A stretch of 64,000 nt of DNA from Sphingobium indicum BiD32 (GTDB lineage Bacteria; Pseudomonadota; Alphaproteobacteria; Sphingomonadales; Sphingomonadaceae). The position numbers and the translations under genes were made by a program. Positions 28,055 to 34,974 of this stretch are shown one piece after another. How positions within the stretch are numbered: the first letter of the stretch is position 1; the number at the start of each line of letters is the position of its first letter. The DNA is taken from contig NZ_CAVK010000250.1 of assembly GCF_000382885.1 (NCBI RefSeq), positions 27,053 to 91,052 on the forward strand, in the 5' to 3' direction. The notes under the pieces were generated by a model. That model saw only the letters and a list, made by a program, of their open reading frames with translations, had not been told where the DNA came from and made no database searches.

Positions 28055-28803
28055 TGCCTGCTCTCCATACCGCTTCGGTCATCAAGAAGCTGGCTTACTG
28101 GCGAAGAAAGCGCCCGTAAGTCGCTCGGCACTTTCCGCAATCGATCAATCACTTCGCTCAGTGGGGCGTCATCCAGCACATCAAAGTCTTTAACTTTGAA
28201 GGTTCGCAATTCCCATTCGCCATCAGCATGACGATACCATGTCCCGGTGCCATGAAAGCGGATCTGCCCGCTAAAGGCATGATGCCGCAGCTCTAGAGCG
28301 ACGGCCTCACTCGTGACGAGATTATATTCGCGCTTGCCGTCGCGGATGCCGACATGTTTTGTCTCATCCTTGCCGCCTATCCGATAGACTTCGCCGTCCA
28401 GCGTTCCCTCCTTCTTAAAGGGGCCAAACGCAGGCTCCGGGGGACGCCGCTTTCCTGGAAAAGGAATGATAACCGCGCCTTCGACTCCTCCGTCGCCCTC
28501 TGTCAGGGTGCCGTAGGCGTTATCCTTCCGAAGCATTTCGTCAATTACTTCGAAGGCCCGAACCGCATCGACCGGCGCATCTCCAGCCCTGATCGCTGAA
28601 ACGCGAGCAAACACCTTGGGTTGTGCAGGGCTGTCAACATTCGCCCGCAGCGCGGTCGAAGCATTGAATACATCTGAAAAATGAACGTTCGCTGTTTCGC
28701 CAAGCAGCTTGGCAAGCGCGCCCATATACTCAGCTAGGCGTTCCATAGGTATGGTCGCGGGGGTGTAGCTTTCGCTAATGTGAAAGACGTATTGGTCGGC
28801 CAT
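28051..28803 (-). CDS. Unknown partner protein of the PIN module
   Basis: A 250-residue protein encoded immediately before the PIN gene and coupled to it (ATGA overlap). The N-terminal part (residues 5-90: SYTPATIPMERLAEYMGALAKLLGETANVHF...STALRANV) looks like a conserved helical-sandwich domain; the middle is a Pro-rich linker (PFPGKRRPPEPAFGPF) and the C-terminal half is beta-rich (HHAFSGQIRFHGTGTWYRHADGEWEL). It is far larger than a VapB antitoxin and shows no obvious DNA-binding motif. It could neutralise, sense for, or target the nuclease. No named family recognised. Confidence 0.75.
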   Translation of the reverse strand: MADQYVFHISESYTPATIPMERLAEYMGALAKLLGETANVHFSDVFNASTALRANVDSPAQPKVFARVSAIRAGDAPVDAVRAFEVIDEMLRKDNAYGTLTEGDGGVEGAVIIPFPGKRRPPEPAFGPFKKEGTLDGEVYRIGGKDETKHVGIRDGKREYNLVTSEAVALELRHHAFSGQIRFHGTGTWYRHADGEWELRTFKVKDFDVLDDAPLSEVIDRLRKVPSDLRALSSPVSQLLDDRSGMESRH

Positions 28804-28827
28804 CGCTCACATCCCCATATTGGCTCG

Positions 28828-28854
28828 CGTATATGCAAAGCATGAACAGGTCAA
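28828..28854 (-). promoter_or_regulatory. Candidate promoter of the PIN module
   Basis: On the minus strand TTGACC (28854-28849) is followed after 15 bases by TATACG (28833-28828), about 25 bases before the partner gene's start. Spacing is shorter than the ideal 17, so this is tentative. A GGGGAT ribosome-binding site follows. Confidence 0.35.
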
Positions 28855-28900
28855 TTACGGATGAACGCTCCGAGGGCGGTTGCGGCCCCCGAACATCGCG

Positions 28901-29317
28901 CTAAATCCCCCCGAAGTCATCCCTCGGCTCACGCGGTGGCCAGTCGTCATCCACCCCGCAATCGCCACCGTGAGGCGGGCGCTCGGGCTTTGGCTTGATG
29001 ACTGGCAGCACCGGCTCGCTTCCATCGAAAGTGACGCGGATCACGGGGCCGAACGTGTCGGCACGTTGGAATATCGCGCGAACGGTCGGCAGGAGGCTGC
29101 CGATCCATTGTGCCTGTTCGGCAGGCACATAGCCCAGCTGGACATTGCGTTCAGAATATACGGCGATGGCGCGACTGTCAGCCGGGTTATTAGGCTCGCG
29201 CCGCAGATGCACACGCTCCCCTGGCAGGCATAGCGCCATCTCGAAGCGCCGAGCCGGGCCGCGCTTGTTCGGGTAATCCGCGCCCATGACGGCGATCGAT
29301 TGGGCTGGTCGGGCCAT
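28901..29317 (-). CDS. Stand-alone HIRAN-domain protein
   Basis: A 138-residue protein. The HIRAN core runs from about residue 9 to 100: AVMGADYP..., VHLRREPNNPADSRAIAVYSERNVQLGYVPAEQAQWIGSLL. HIRAN domains bind single-stranded DNA ends or damaged DNA and are usually fused to helicases or nucleases; here the domain is alone with an acidic, Pro-rich tail. Its neighbours in the accessory island are also DNA-related. The start could be Met11. Confidence 0.8.
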   Translation of the reverse strand: MARPAQSIAVMGADYPNKRGPARRFEMALCLPGERVHLRREPNNPADSRAIAVYSERNVQLGYVPAEQAQWIGSLLPTVRAIFQRADTFGPVIRVTFDGSEPVLPVIKPKPERPPHGGDCGVDDDWPPREPRDDFGGI

Positions 29318-29408
29318 GGGCTAGAGATATGGCCCGACCGGAAATCCCACAAGAGGTGATGTCAAGCGCGAACCGGTAGCCAGCGACGATTGAGGTCGTG
29401 TGGATGTC

Positions 29409-29450
29409 GCAGCCACCGGAACCGTCCTCCGATGGTCGGACGGTGGCTGC
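29409..29450. promoter_or_regulatory. Long dyad between divergent genes
   Basis: A perfect 10-bp inverted repeat, GCAGCCACCG (29409-29418) and CGGTGGCTGC (29441-29450), separated by 22 bases, with additional internal complementarity (ACCGTCC/GGACGGT). It lies in the 164-base gap between the HIRAN gene (leftward) and a small rightward gene, so it may be an operator or an attenuator hairpin. Confidence 0.4.
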
Positions 29451-29481
29451 ATAGTGCCGCCTCAAAACATGCGAGGTGACT

Positions 29482-29685
29482 ATGGCGTTCGATTGGGCTG
29501 ACGATAAGGAGCGAGCGGAAGAGGCTAAGCGCTGCCGCGATGCTAAGCGCAGGTGGTTTTGGCCAGCGGAAAAGGTGGAGCGGCCCGACGGGGTCGCACC
29601 GTCCTCGCACGCGGGGGAACCGCGCTCGTCCGATGGACGGGCCGCTCTGATGCAGTGCCTCTGGTTGGCGGGAACTGCAAGGTAA
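29482..29685 (+). CDS. Small charged prophage protein, unknown
   Basis: A 67-residue reading frame (MAFDWADDKERAEEAKRCRDAKRRWFW...) with GAGG 5 bases before ATG 29482. The N-terminal half is highly charged and helical; the C-terminal half is low in structure. It fills the plus strand between the HIRAN and Mom-like genes. No family recognised and coding is uncertain. Confidence 0.4.
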   Translation: MAFDWADDKERAEEAKRCRDAKRRWFWPAEKVERPDGVAPSSHAGEPRSSDGRAALMQCLWLAGTAR

Positions 29686-29717
29686 GATAACGATCCGTTC
29701 GAAATAGGAGAATCATC

Positions 29718-29930
29718 ATGGATGACAGCGCCCAAGCAGCCCTGCGGGCAATCATCCGGGCGCTAGTTAGCAGCGCGCCGGACATCATTTTGCCCGACGC
29801 GCTGACGCAAAGCCTCTACGAGATGGAGACGGAGTTGCAGAGCAACTCTAGGCCAGCCGAAGCCAGAGATGTGGGCCGTTTGGCCACATTTGCTGGTGAG
29901 CTTCGGAACGCCCGCCTCAATCGACGCTGA
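29718..29930 (+). CDS. Small helical prophage protein, unknown
   Basis: A 70-residue protein (MDDSAQAALRAIIRALVSSAPDIILPDALTQSLYEMETEL...) preceded by AGGAG at 7-8 bases. It is predicted all-helical. Its end overlaps the 3' end of the convergent Mom-like gene by 14 bases. Function unknown. Confidence 0.55.
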   Translation: MDDSAQAALRAIIRALVSSAPDIILPDALTQSLYEMETELQSNSRPAEARDVGRLATFAGELRNARLNRR

Positions 29931-30654
29931 CACCATAGTCCGGCTTCGGGAACGGCAGCACCGGATATCTGCACCCCTTGGCGAACCGGGGCTTGAGGAA
30001 CCGCAGATAGCGGAACTGGCGCAGCTTGTGCCGGGTCGCCCGGTCAAGTCCGGCTCTGATCGTTTGAGCGCGCGGCCCTTTGCTTTTCGAATTGGTGACG
30101 AGGCTGTTGTGATAGAAATCGCCGTCCAGTTCCCAGAAGATTCCTAGATGCTCGCCGTGGAAGGTGAAGCCAGCCGCCTGATAAACGGTGCCGAATAGGC
30201 CGCAGCGCTGATCAGCGAACGACTGTATCCATTTCACGGGTGGGCGGATGCGCCGGATCAACCGGATCGAGAAGGCAAGCGCCTTGCTCTCGCTGTTTCG
30301 CGGCGCGGCGTCGGAAAGCCACATTCGGTTCAGTTCGAGATATTCGGACATGCCGGTGCCTGCGACCACGCTATCAGCGCTGGCCGGGTTCATGGCGAAG
30401 CCGTATTGCAGAACGCCGACCATCTCCACGCCTATGAAGACGCCGAGGTGAAGCGTGGAGGCGGAATAGACGCGCCTGCTGTAGTGGTTCGCCTTGATGA
30501 TCCGGTTGGCGATGTCGCGATCGATAATTGCGACGCTGAAGGCGGCGTTGCCAAAGCCGATCGCGTCTCGATTGTTCGGCAGATCGAGGTTGAACAGATA
30601 GCCGGTATCCTCGCCTGCGACGCCGAAAGGCGTCTGGCCCGTTAATAACTCCAT
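29917..30654 (-). CDS. Mom-family DNA modification protein (adenine methylcarbamoylation-like)
   Basis: A 245-residue GNAT-fold-like protein. The central region ANHYSRRVYSASTLHLGVFIGVEMVGVLQYG, ELNRMWLSDAAPRNSESKALAFSIRLIRRIRPPVKWIQSFADQ and GTVYQAAGFTFHGEH matches the pattern of Mu Mom-like proteins. Mom converts adenines of phage DNA to a bulky acetamido-type derivative that resists host restriction. No Com-like zinc regulator is visible beside it. It is downstream of the SRAP gene on the same strand, separated by a 198-base non-coding stretch with five hairpins. Family assignment is from remembered motif similarity. Confidence 0.8.
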   Translation of the reverse strand: MELLTGQTPFGVAGEDTGYLFNLDLPNNRDAIGFGNAAFSVAIIDRDIANRIIKANHYSRRVYSASTLHLGVFIGVEMVGVLQYGFAMNPASADSVVAGTGMSEYLELNRMWLSDAAPRNSESKALAFSIRLIRRIRPPVKWIQSFADQRCGLFGTVYQAAGFTFHGEHLGIFWELDGDFYHNSLVTNSKSKGPRAQTIRAGLDRATRHKLRQFRYLRFLKPRFAKGCRYPVLPFPKPDYGVSVD

Positions 30655-30675
30655 AAGGGGAAGGTCTCACAAGAA

Positions 30676-30799
30676 CCCCGCCTGTTGCGCAGGTGCGGGG
30701 GCGATGCGGCTACGCGAGCCGCTAGTGACGGATGCTAGTCCGTCGGTTGCCGTGTTACAGCACGGCACCCCCGCTCGCGATATCGGAAGGCCGATATCG
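30676..30799 (-). promoter_or_regulatory. Five tandem stem-loops in the leader of the Mom-like gene
   Basis: Five consecutive dyads occupy 124 bases: CCCCGC/GCGGGG with inner CTG/CAG (30676-30700); GCGGCT/AGCCGC (30706-30722); GACGGA/TCCGTC (30727-30744); TGCCGTG/CACGGCA (30748-30767); CGATATCGG/CCGATATCG (30778-30799). Loops are 4-6 bases. They lie between the SRAP stop and the Mom-like start and are non-coding on both strands as far as I can tell. They may form a structured RNA leader or serve as protein-binding sites. Confidence 0.65.
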
Positions 30800-30852
30800 A
30801 TGCGGACGTGTCTTTAAAATGATCGTTTGGCGCGACGTGGGCGAGGGAGTGA

Positions 30853-31497
30853 TCAGACCAGCGCCGGACCGTCCGTGCCTTTCTTGCGAAACCATGGCGC
30901 GTCGGTTGCATCGACCTCCAGCCGGTCCGCCGGATAGGGCCGGTCGAACCGATACAGATCGGCAAGCGGTGCGGTCAGCCATGCGTCCCAATCCTGCGGA
31001 TCGAGGATCACGGGCGATCGATCATGGATATGGGCAAGCTCCGGCGCATTGTCGGTCATGACCCCGGTATAGACCGCGCCCCATTCGTCGCTCTGTGTCC
31101 ACAGGCCCGCCCAGGCGAAGATCGGCTGTTTCTTCACCGACAGCCATGTTTCGGTCATGCGGCCCGGTTCGCCCACGGCCTCCGCAAAGCGCGCCGTAGG
31201 GATCAGGCATCGCTGGCGCGGCTCGGCCGCCCATCGCTTCCAGAACGACCCCAGCTTGTCGAAACGGGCATTGTTGACGGGCTTTGGCTTAAGCGGCTGC
31301 CCCGCCTTACCCCGCAGGGAAACGGGAAAGCCCCATGTCATCTGCTCCAGCACCAGACCATCGTCGCCCATGCGCACGACGCTGCCCGGCGATTTGGGAT
31401 GCACCTGCAACGGCCCCTCATTGAACCGCGCGCCCAGCTGCGCGCCGAACAGCTTCAGCACCTTTTGCGTGTCGCCCCGTTCAGCCCGATTGCACAT
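30853..31497 (-). CDS. SRAP family protein (YedK/HMCES-like abasic-site DNA-protein crosslinker)
   Basis: A 214-residue protein that should bind abasic sites in single-stranded DNA through its N-terminal cysteine. ATG 31497 is chosen because it places Cys2 directly after Met (MCNRAERGD), as the mechanism requires; an upstream frame extension to 31533 is ignored. Other active-site positions are retained: Asn75 (NNAR), Glu106 (RFAEA) and His158 (HIHDRSPVIL). Divergence from chromosomal YedK (loss of the usual GFYEW aromatic residues) suggests a phage lineage. A LexA-type box lies 62 bases upstream. Confidence 0.92.
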   Translation of the reverse strand: MCNRAERGDTQKVLKLFGAQLGARFNEGPLQVHPKSPGSVVRMGDDGLVLEQMTWGFPVSLRGKAGQPLKPKPVNNARFDKLGSFWKRWAAEPRQRCLIPTARFAEAVGEPGRMTETWLSVKKQPIFAWAGLWTQSDEWGAVYTGVMTDNAPELAHIHDRSPVILDPQDWDAWLTAPLADLYRFDRPYPADRLEVDATDAPWFRKKGTDGPALV

Positions 31498-31558
31498 GCA
31501 TGCGAAGGTGGTTTGCGACCGCCCGCCTGTCAACGCGCTTGACCCGACTCGTGTCTAT

Positions 31559-31573
31559 GTTCTCATTACGTTC
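31559..31573. promoter_or_regulatory. LexA (SOS) box, GTTC-N7-GTTC
   Basis: An exact GTTC-N7-GTTC lies between the divergent SRAP gene and the 95-residue gene starting at 31576. This direct repeat is the established LexA operator of Alphaproteobacteria. It ends 2 bases before the ATG at 31576, where bound LexA would block that gene's expression, and could also control SRAP. Confidence 0.75.
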
Positions 31574-31575
31574 TT

Positions 31576-31863
31576 ATGAGCAAGGCGACCATCATCTACG
31601 ATCCCTTCATCGTGCGGCAATGGACGCTACCCACCGAAGCCTATTCTATCGCTCACCTTTTCAGAGAAGGGCTGCTGGGCGAAGCCTATCCCGAAGAAAG
31701 GGGCATAATCCGTATCGAACTGGAGCCGGACGTTCCTGTCGTCCTCCCCGTCGACTGGGTCGACAGACTGCTGAAAATCGCGATCGATCGCGGGGCGAGG
31801 AATTCTGCCGAGCGGCGGCTGTTTGAATATATCGCGCATGAAATTGGCAAAGTGAAGGATTAG
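31576..31863 (+). CDS. Small protein under a LexA box, unknown function
   Basis: A 95-residue protein (MSKATIIYDPFIVRQWTLPTEAYSIAHLFREGL...ERRLFEYIAHEIGKVKD). It looks like a compact alpha/beta fold with a C-terminal helix. No family recognised. The upstream operator makes SOS induction likely. It is divergent from the SRAP gene and convergent with the tail-associated beta-helix gene. Confidence 0.65.
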   Translation: MSKATIIYDPFIVRQWTLPTEAYSIAHLFREGLLGEAYPEERGIIRIELEPDVPVVLPVDWVDRLLKIAIDRGARNSAERRLFEYIAHEIGKVKD

Positions 31864-31884
31864 TCTGGCACGGATAGCCGTTGG

Positions 31885-32670
31885 TCAGCCATAGACTTCG
31901 ACCAGCCGCGCCATCTGCCCCTTGGCGCGCTTCGTCGTCGTCAACCTGTTGTCGCGCAGCAGCTGCGCCACGTCCGCATCCGCACCCTTCGCCAGAGCGA
32001 TCGGGTTGCCGGTGACCGCTATGTCATTATTGACGATGGTGATGCGCTCAGCGCTGCGCTCGGTCCATGGTGCCTGCCAGCGCGGGGCGGTGCGTTCGCC
32101 GTAGTGGATGCCATCGACACACGCGCGGATATCATTGGCCCTGATCTCGATCGCCTGTGTGCCGCCCTTGCAGGTGATAGCACAGGTCGCGCCCCCGAAC
32201 GCCGATCGCCGGATACTCCCGCGCTGGATGCCGAGGAAGTCCACAATCTGGTCACGACCGCCGCGCCCAGAACACAGGTTCATATGCGCCTCGCGACCGC
32301 CATTGAATTTGAAACAGTCATCGACCGGATCGGCGGCATGGCAATCGGTCAGATAGATCTGCTCGATCATGCTGGCCGGGTCATACGCATCGCCATTCTG
32401 GCTGAACTGAAACCCGTTCAGCCCGCCGACCGTGGCGATACCGCGCAGCCACAGCCATTTGCACCCGCCACCCCCGAGCGCCGCCTTCCGGTTGTCCTGG
32501 GCGATGATGCGCGTGCGCTCTCCTCCCCGGATCATGATCGGCCTGCCTTTCGCCCCGGACAATGCGCGTGGCAGGACGATATTGCCGATGATGTCCCCGT
32601 CCGGCAGCACAAACGTGTCGCCCGGCCTGAGCGCCGCCAGCGCGCGGGACAGGGAGGCCGCGATGGTCAT
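31885..32670 (-). CDS. Right-handed beta-helix phage protein (pectate-lyase-like fold)
   Basis: A 261-residue protein with the repeated short-strand pattern of a parallel beta-helix (RPIMIRGGERTRIIAQDNRKAAL, CKWLWLRGIATVGGLNGFQFSQNG, ITIVNNDIAVTGNPIAL). In phages this fold is typical of tailspikes and depolymerases that bind or cut polysaccharide. The start ATG 32670 overlaps the stop of the preceding 54-residue gene (ATGA), and is preferred to ATG 32709 or 32685. It is the last gene of the long leftward structural operon. Catalytic residues cannot be assigned. Confidence 0.7.
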   Translation of the reverse strand: MTIAASLSRALAALRPGDTFVLPDGDIIGNIVLPRALSGAKGRPIMIRGGERTRIIAQDNRKAALGGGGCKWLWLRGIATVGGLNGFQFSQNGDAYDPASMIEQIYLTDCHAADPVDDCFKFNGGREAHMNLCSGRGGRDQIVDFLGIQRGSIRRSAFGGATCAITCKGGTQAIEIRANDIRACVDGIHYGERTAPRWQAPWTERSAERITIVNNDIAVTGNPIALAKGADADVAQLLRDNRLTTTKRAKGQMARLVEVYG

Positions 32671-32831
32671 TCCGCACTGGTCCATGTTGCGAATTCCGCC
32701 GCCGAACACTGGCCCTGCTGCGGATCTTCGCCTGTCTGTTCGAGATAGTCGACCACATCACCCGCCACCGCCAGCACCTCACGCACATCGCCGCTGGCGT
32801 TGGTGTAAAGCTGCCCATATTCGATCTGCAT
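32667..32831 (-). CDS. 54-residue phage protein upstream of the beta-helix gene
   Basis: A short reading frame starting MQIEYGQLYTNASGDVREVL and ending ...CSAAEFATWTSAE. AGGAGG lies 5 bases before the ATG, the strongest site in this stretch, and the stop overlaps the next ATG in ATGA, so it probably drives translation of the beta-helix protein. It is acidic. Function unknown. Confidence 0.6.
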   Translation of the reverse strand: MQIEYGQLYTNASGDVREVLAVAGDVVDYLEQTGEDPQQGQCSAAEFATWTSAE

Positions 32832-32840
32832 CTTGCCCTC

Positions 32841-34187
32841 CTAGGCTGCCATGTCTGCTTGCAGCGGCGCTTTCATCAACAGGTACATCGCCGATGTCGG
32901 GTGCAGGCCATCCGCACTGCCCGGTGACCCGGCAATTTGCGCGATGCGATCGGTCAGGGTCGCGTCGGACATGGCATTGGTGGATGTATCGACCACCGAA
33001 GCGATGCCATGTGTGCCGATCGCCGCGACCAGCCCGTTGTTCACATCGGTGCGCCCGCCAACGTCGCCCGTGGCATAGCCCCCAAAAGGCACCTGAGAGG
33101 CGGGAGCAAGCGAATAGGTGCCTGCGGAAACGCGCGGCGTCATCATGATGGGATGAATGGTCGCGGTCGGGTTCACGGCCAATATCTGGTCGTACATCGT
33201 CATGCGATCGGCGAGTATCTGCGTTGCCGTCCGCGCGCTGCCGGTCGATGTGTTGGTGTTGCCTAGGTCGTTGGTGCCGTAGCCGTCATAAACCCTGCGG
33301 AAATAGGGATAGAGCAGTGACCGCTTGGCATTGCGCGGCACGCCACTGTCCGACATGATATAGGCCGAAACCGATGTGGCCGGCCGCGCAACCGACGTCC
33401 ATGGCAGACCAAGTGCAAAGGCCGCCTTGCGCAAAGCCCCGCCCTGGAACTCGCCATCGTTCGCACCAAGCAGACCTTCGCCCTGACCGTAGCCGATGCT
33501 GTTGGCGATGAAGAGGAGGGACTTCCCATGCGTGCTGGAAAGGCCGTTAAGCAGTAACGGCATGTAGAGATTGGTGTTTGCGCCGCCGCCCGTGGGCAGC
33601 GTCAACGCGCCGGTGCCCATATGCTGGTCAGTACCAGCGCCGCTATTGGGGCATGTATAGGCGCTTTCGCCGGTCACGCTGCCAACGGTCCCGTTGAATA
33701 CGCGGAGATCGCCATTTACATTATCGCGAATGGCCCGCAGCCAGAAAACGGTCCCGGCAGCAAAGGTCGAAAGGCCGAACTGCGCAGGCAGGATATCGTC
33801 GCTCTCGACCCATGCCGCGCCGCCCGCCATGACCACGCTGCCCGCGCCAGACCATTTGACTTCGACCGTCTGGGTCGGCGCACCGGGTATCTCCATACCG
33901 ACGATCAGCGTAGCGGCTGCGACCGCACCATCTTCCCTGTTCCTCGTCCCGACGAAATAATTGGCATAGACCAGCCGAAATCCGAAATAGGTGCCCGGAC
34001 CCATGACGTGGCGGGTGCGGCACATGAAACGCGGATTCGCCCCGGTCGATCCGGTCGAGGTCGCAACCTCGCCCCGCGTTGCCGCCGCCATCCACGTCGG
34101 CGCAGGATCAGGCGTTGCACCCGCCACCCCCAGAACGCCGAGCTGGCCGAGCATGAGCGCACCCGCGTCGCCCAGACAGCCGAGCAT
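32841..34187 (-). CDS. SGNH-hydrolase-like phage tail-associated protein
   Basis: A 448-residue protein. The N-terminal 200 residues form a beta-rich, glycine-rich carrier region. The C-terminal half has SGNH blocks: LLFIANSIGYG (block I Ser near 227), DGYGTNDLGN (block III near 304) and SADGLHPT (Asp/His near 427). It probably deacetylates or de-esterifies host surface glycan. Its ATG overlaps the upstream stop (TGATG). Confidence 0.75.
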   Translation of the reverse strand: MLGCLGDAGALMLGQLGVLGVAGATPDPAPTWMAAATRGEVATSTGSTGANPRFMCRTRHVMGPGTYFGFRLVYANYFVGTRNREDGAVAAATLIVGMEIPGAPTQTVEVKWSGAGSVVMAGGAAWVESDDILPAQFGLSTFAAGTVFWLRAIRDNVNGDLRVFNGTVGSVTGESAYTCPNSGAGTDQHMGTGALTLPTGGGANTNLYMPLLLNGLSSTHGKSLLFIANSIGYGQGEGLLGANDGEFQGGALRKAAFALGLPWTSVARPATSVSAYIMSDSGVPRNAKRSLLYPYFRRVYDGYGTNDLGNTNTSTGSARTATQILADRMTMYDQILAVNPTATIHPIMMTPRVSAGTYSLAPASQVPFGGYATGDVGGRTDVNNGLVAAIGTHGIASVVDTSTNAMSDATLTDRIAQIAGSPGSADGLHPTSAMYLLMKAPLQADMAA

Positions 34188-34510
34188 CAGACGGCATCCA
34201 TGATGGCGACTTTCTCGCCCGCCGCCGTCACCGCAAAGGATCGCGGCTGATTGGCCAGCACAAGGTGCCCGGTGTCGCTGTTGGCAGTGGGATCAGACCC
34301 GAACTTGACCCAGACGTCGCCCTTTGGCGCGATCGTCCAGAAGCGCGGCTTCAGCAGCACCGGCCCATCCGCCACGATCGACGATTGCGCGCTGGTGCCA
34401 GAGCTTGTCATCGTGTCCGCTGCGCCTTCGACGCTGTCGGGAATAGGCATCGTCGCGCCGGTATCGGCACGCGCCTGCACATTGCAGAGCGTGATATGGA
34501 CTAGGGCCAT
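34187..34510 (-). CDS. Small phage structural protein, unknown
   Basis: A 107-residue protein, mostly beta (SIVADGPVLLKPRFWTIAPKGDVWVKFGSDPTANSDTGHLVLANQPRSFAVTAAGEKVAI). The fold resembles small virion decoration or fibre-associated beta-sandwich proteins. It is coupled by a one-base overlap to the SGNH protein. Function unknown. Confidence 0.65.
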   Translation of the reverse strand: MALVHITLCNVQARADTGATMPIPDSVEGAADTMTSSGTSAQSSIVADGPVLLKPRFWTIAPKGDVWVKFGSDPTANSDTGHLVLANQPRSFAVTAAGEKVAIMDAV

Positions 34511-34541
34511 GAATATGTCCTTTCAGGGGAGGCGGTGAAAC

Positions 34542-34682
34542 TTAGCGGACGTCCATCGGGCAAACCCGCGCGACGACGCGCTCGGCCAGCGCCAGGGCCG
34601 CCTTGGCGTTGGGGCAGCTGGCATAGGGGCGGACCGTGGCGCAGCCGCTCAGCAGCAGCATCAGGGGGAGCAGGCGGATCAC
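34542..34682 (-). CDS. Short lipoprotein of the lysis cassette (o-spanin-like)
   Basis: A 46-residue protein beginning with GTG at 34682, overlapping the previous stop (GTGA). The sequence MIRLLPLMLLLSGCATVRPYASCPN has a signal peptide and lipobox LSGC. Position at the end of the lysis cassette and size fit an outer-membrane spanin subunit, though no matching inner-membrane spanin is obvious. Assignment is by context. Confidence 0.6.
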   Translation of the reverse strand: MIRLLPLMLLLSGCATVRPYASCPNAKAALALAERVVARVCPMDVR

Positions 34683-34789
34683 CAGTCCACCCCCTGCCTG
34701 ATGGCGCGATAGACGAAGGGCGCGGCCCCCGCGATGATCATCAGCAGAAAGCTGACAAACCCGGCGATGAATATCCCGATATTCGCCAT
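34679..34789 (-). CDS. Tiny membrane protein of the lysis cassette
   Basis: A 36-residue protein with one hydrophobic helix (MANIGIFIAGFVSFLLMIIAGAAPFVYRAIRQGVDW). Its ATG overlaps the holin stop by one base (TGATG) and its stop overlaps the lipoprotein GTG. It may be an accessory holin, antiholin or spanin component. Confidence 0.6.
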   Translation of the reverse strand: MANIGIFIAGFVSFLLMIIAGAAPFVYRAIRQGVDW

Positions 34790-34974
34790 CACTTTTGCGC
34801 CAGCCTGCGGGTGCTGATCTGCCCCCACACCAGCGGAACGACGACCAGCGCGACCGCGCCCAGCATCTCGACCGTATCCGCGGCCAGCCAGCCCTTGCCG
34901 ATGGCATAGCCGCCCACGATCAGCACGATCTGGCGCACGCCTGCTGCAATCTGTGTGGTAGTGACGTCGTTCAT
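34789..34974 (-). CDS. Phage holin (Pam3-gp28-like)
   Basis: A 61-residue protein with two hydrophobic helices separated by a short turn (IAAGVRQIVLIVGGYAIGKGWL, then MLGAVALVVVPLVWGQISTRRLAQK), the pattern of the Pam3_gp28 holin family. It should form holes in the inner membrane at lysis. Coupled on both sides by start/stop overlaps. Confidence 0.75.
   Translation of the reverse strand: MNDVTTTQIAAGVRQIVLIVGGYAIGKGWLAADTVEMLGAVALVVVPLVWGQISTRRLAQK

Noticed and set aside
30676..30799. CRISPR-like or simple terminator interpretation of the hairpin array
   Set aside because: The five dyads have different sequences, so they are not direct repeats with spacers, and none has a T tract after it.
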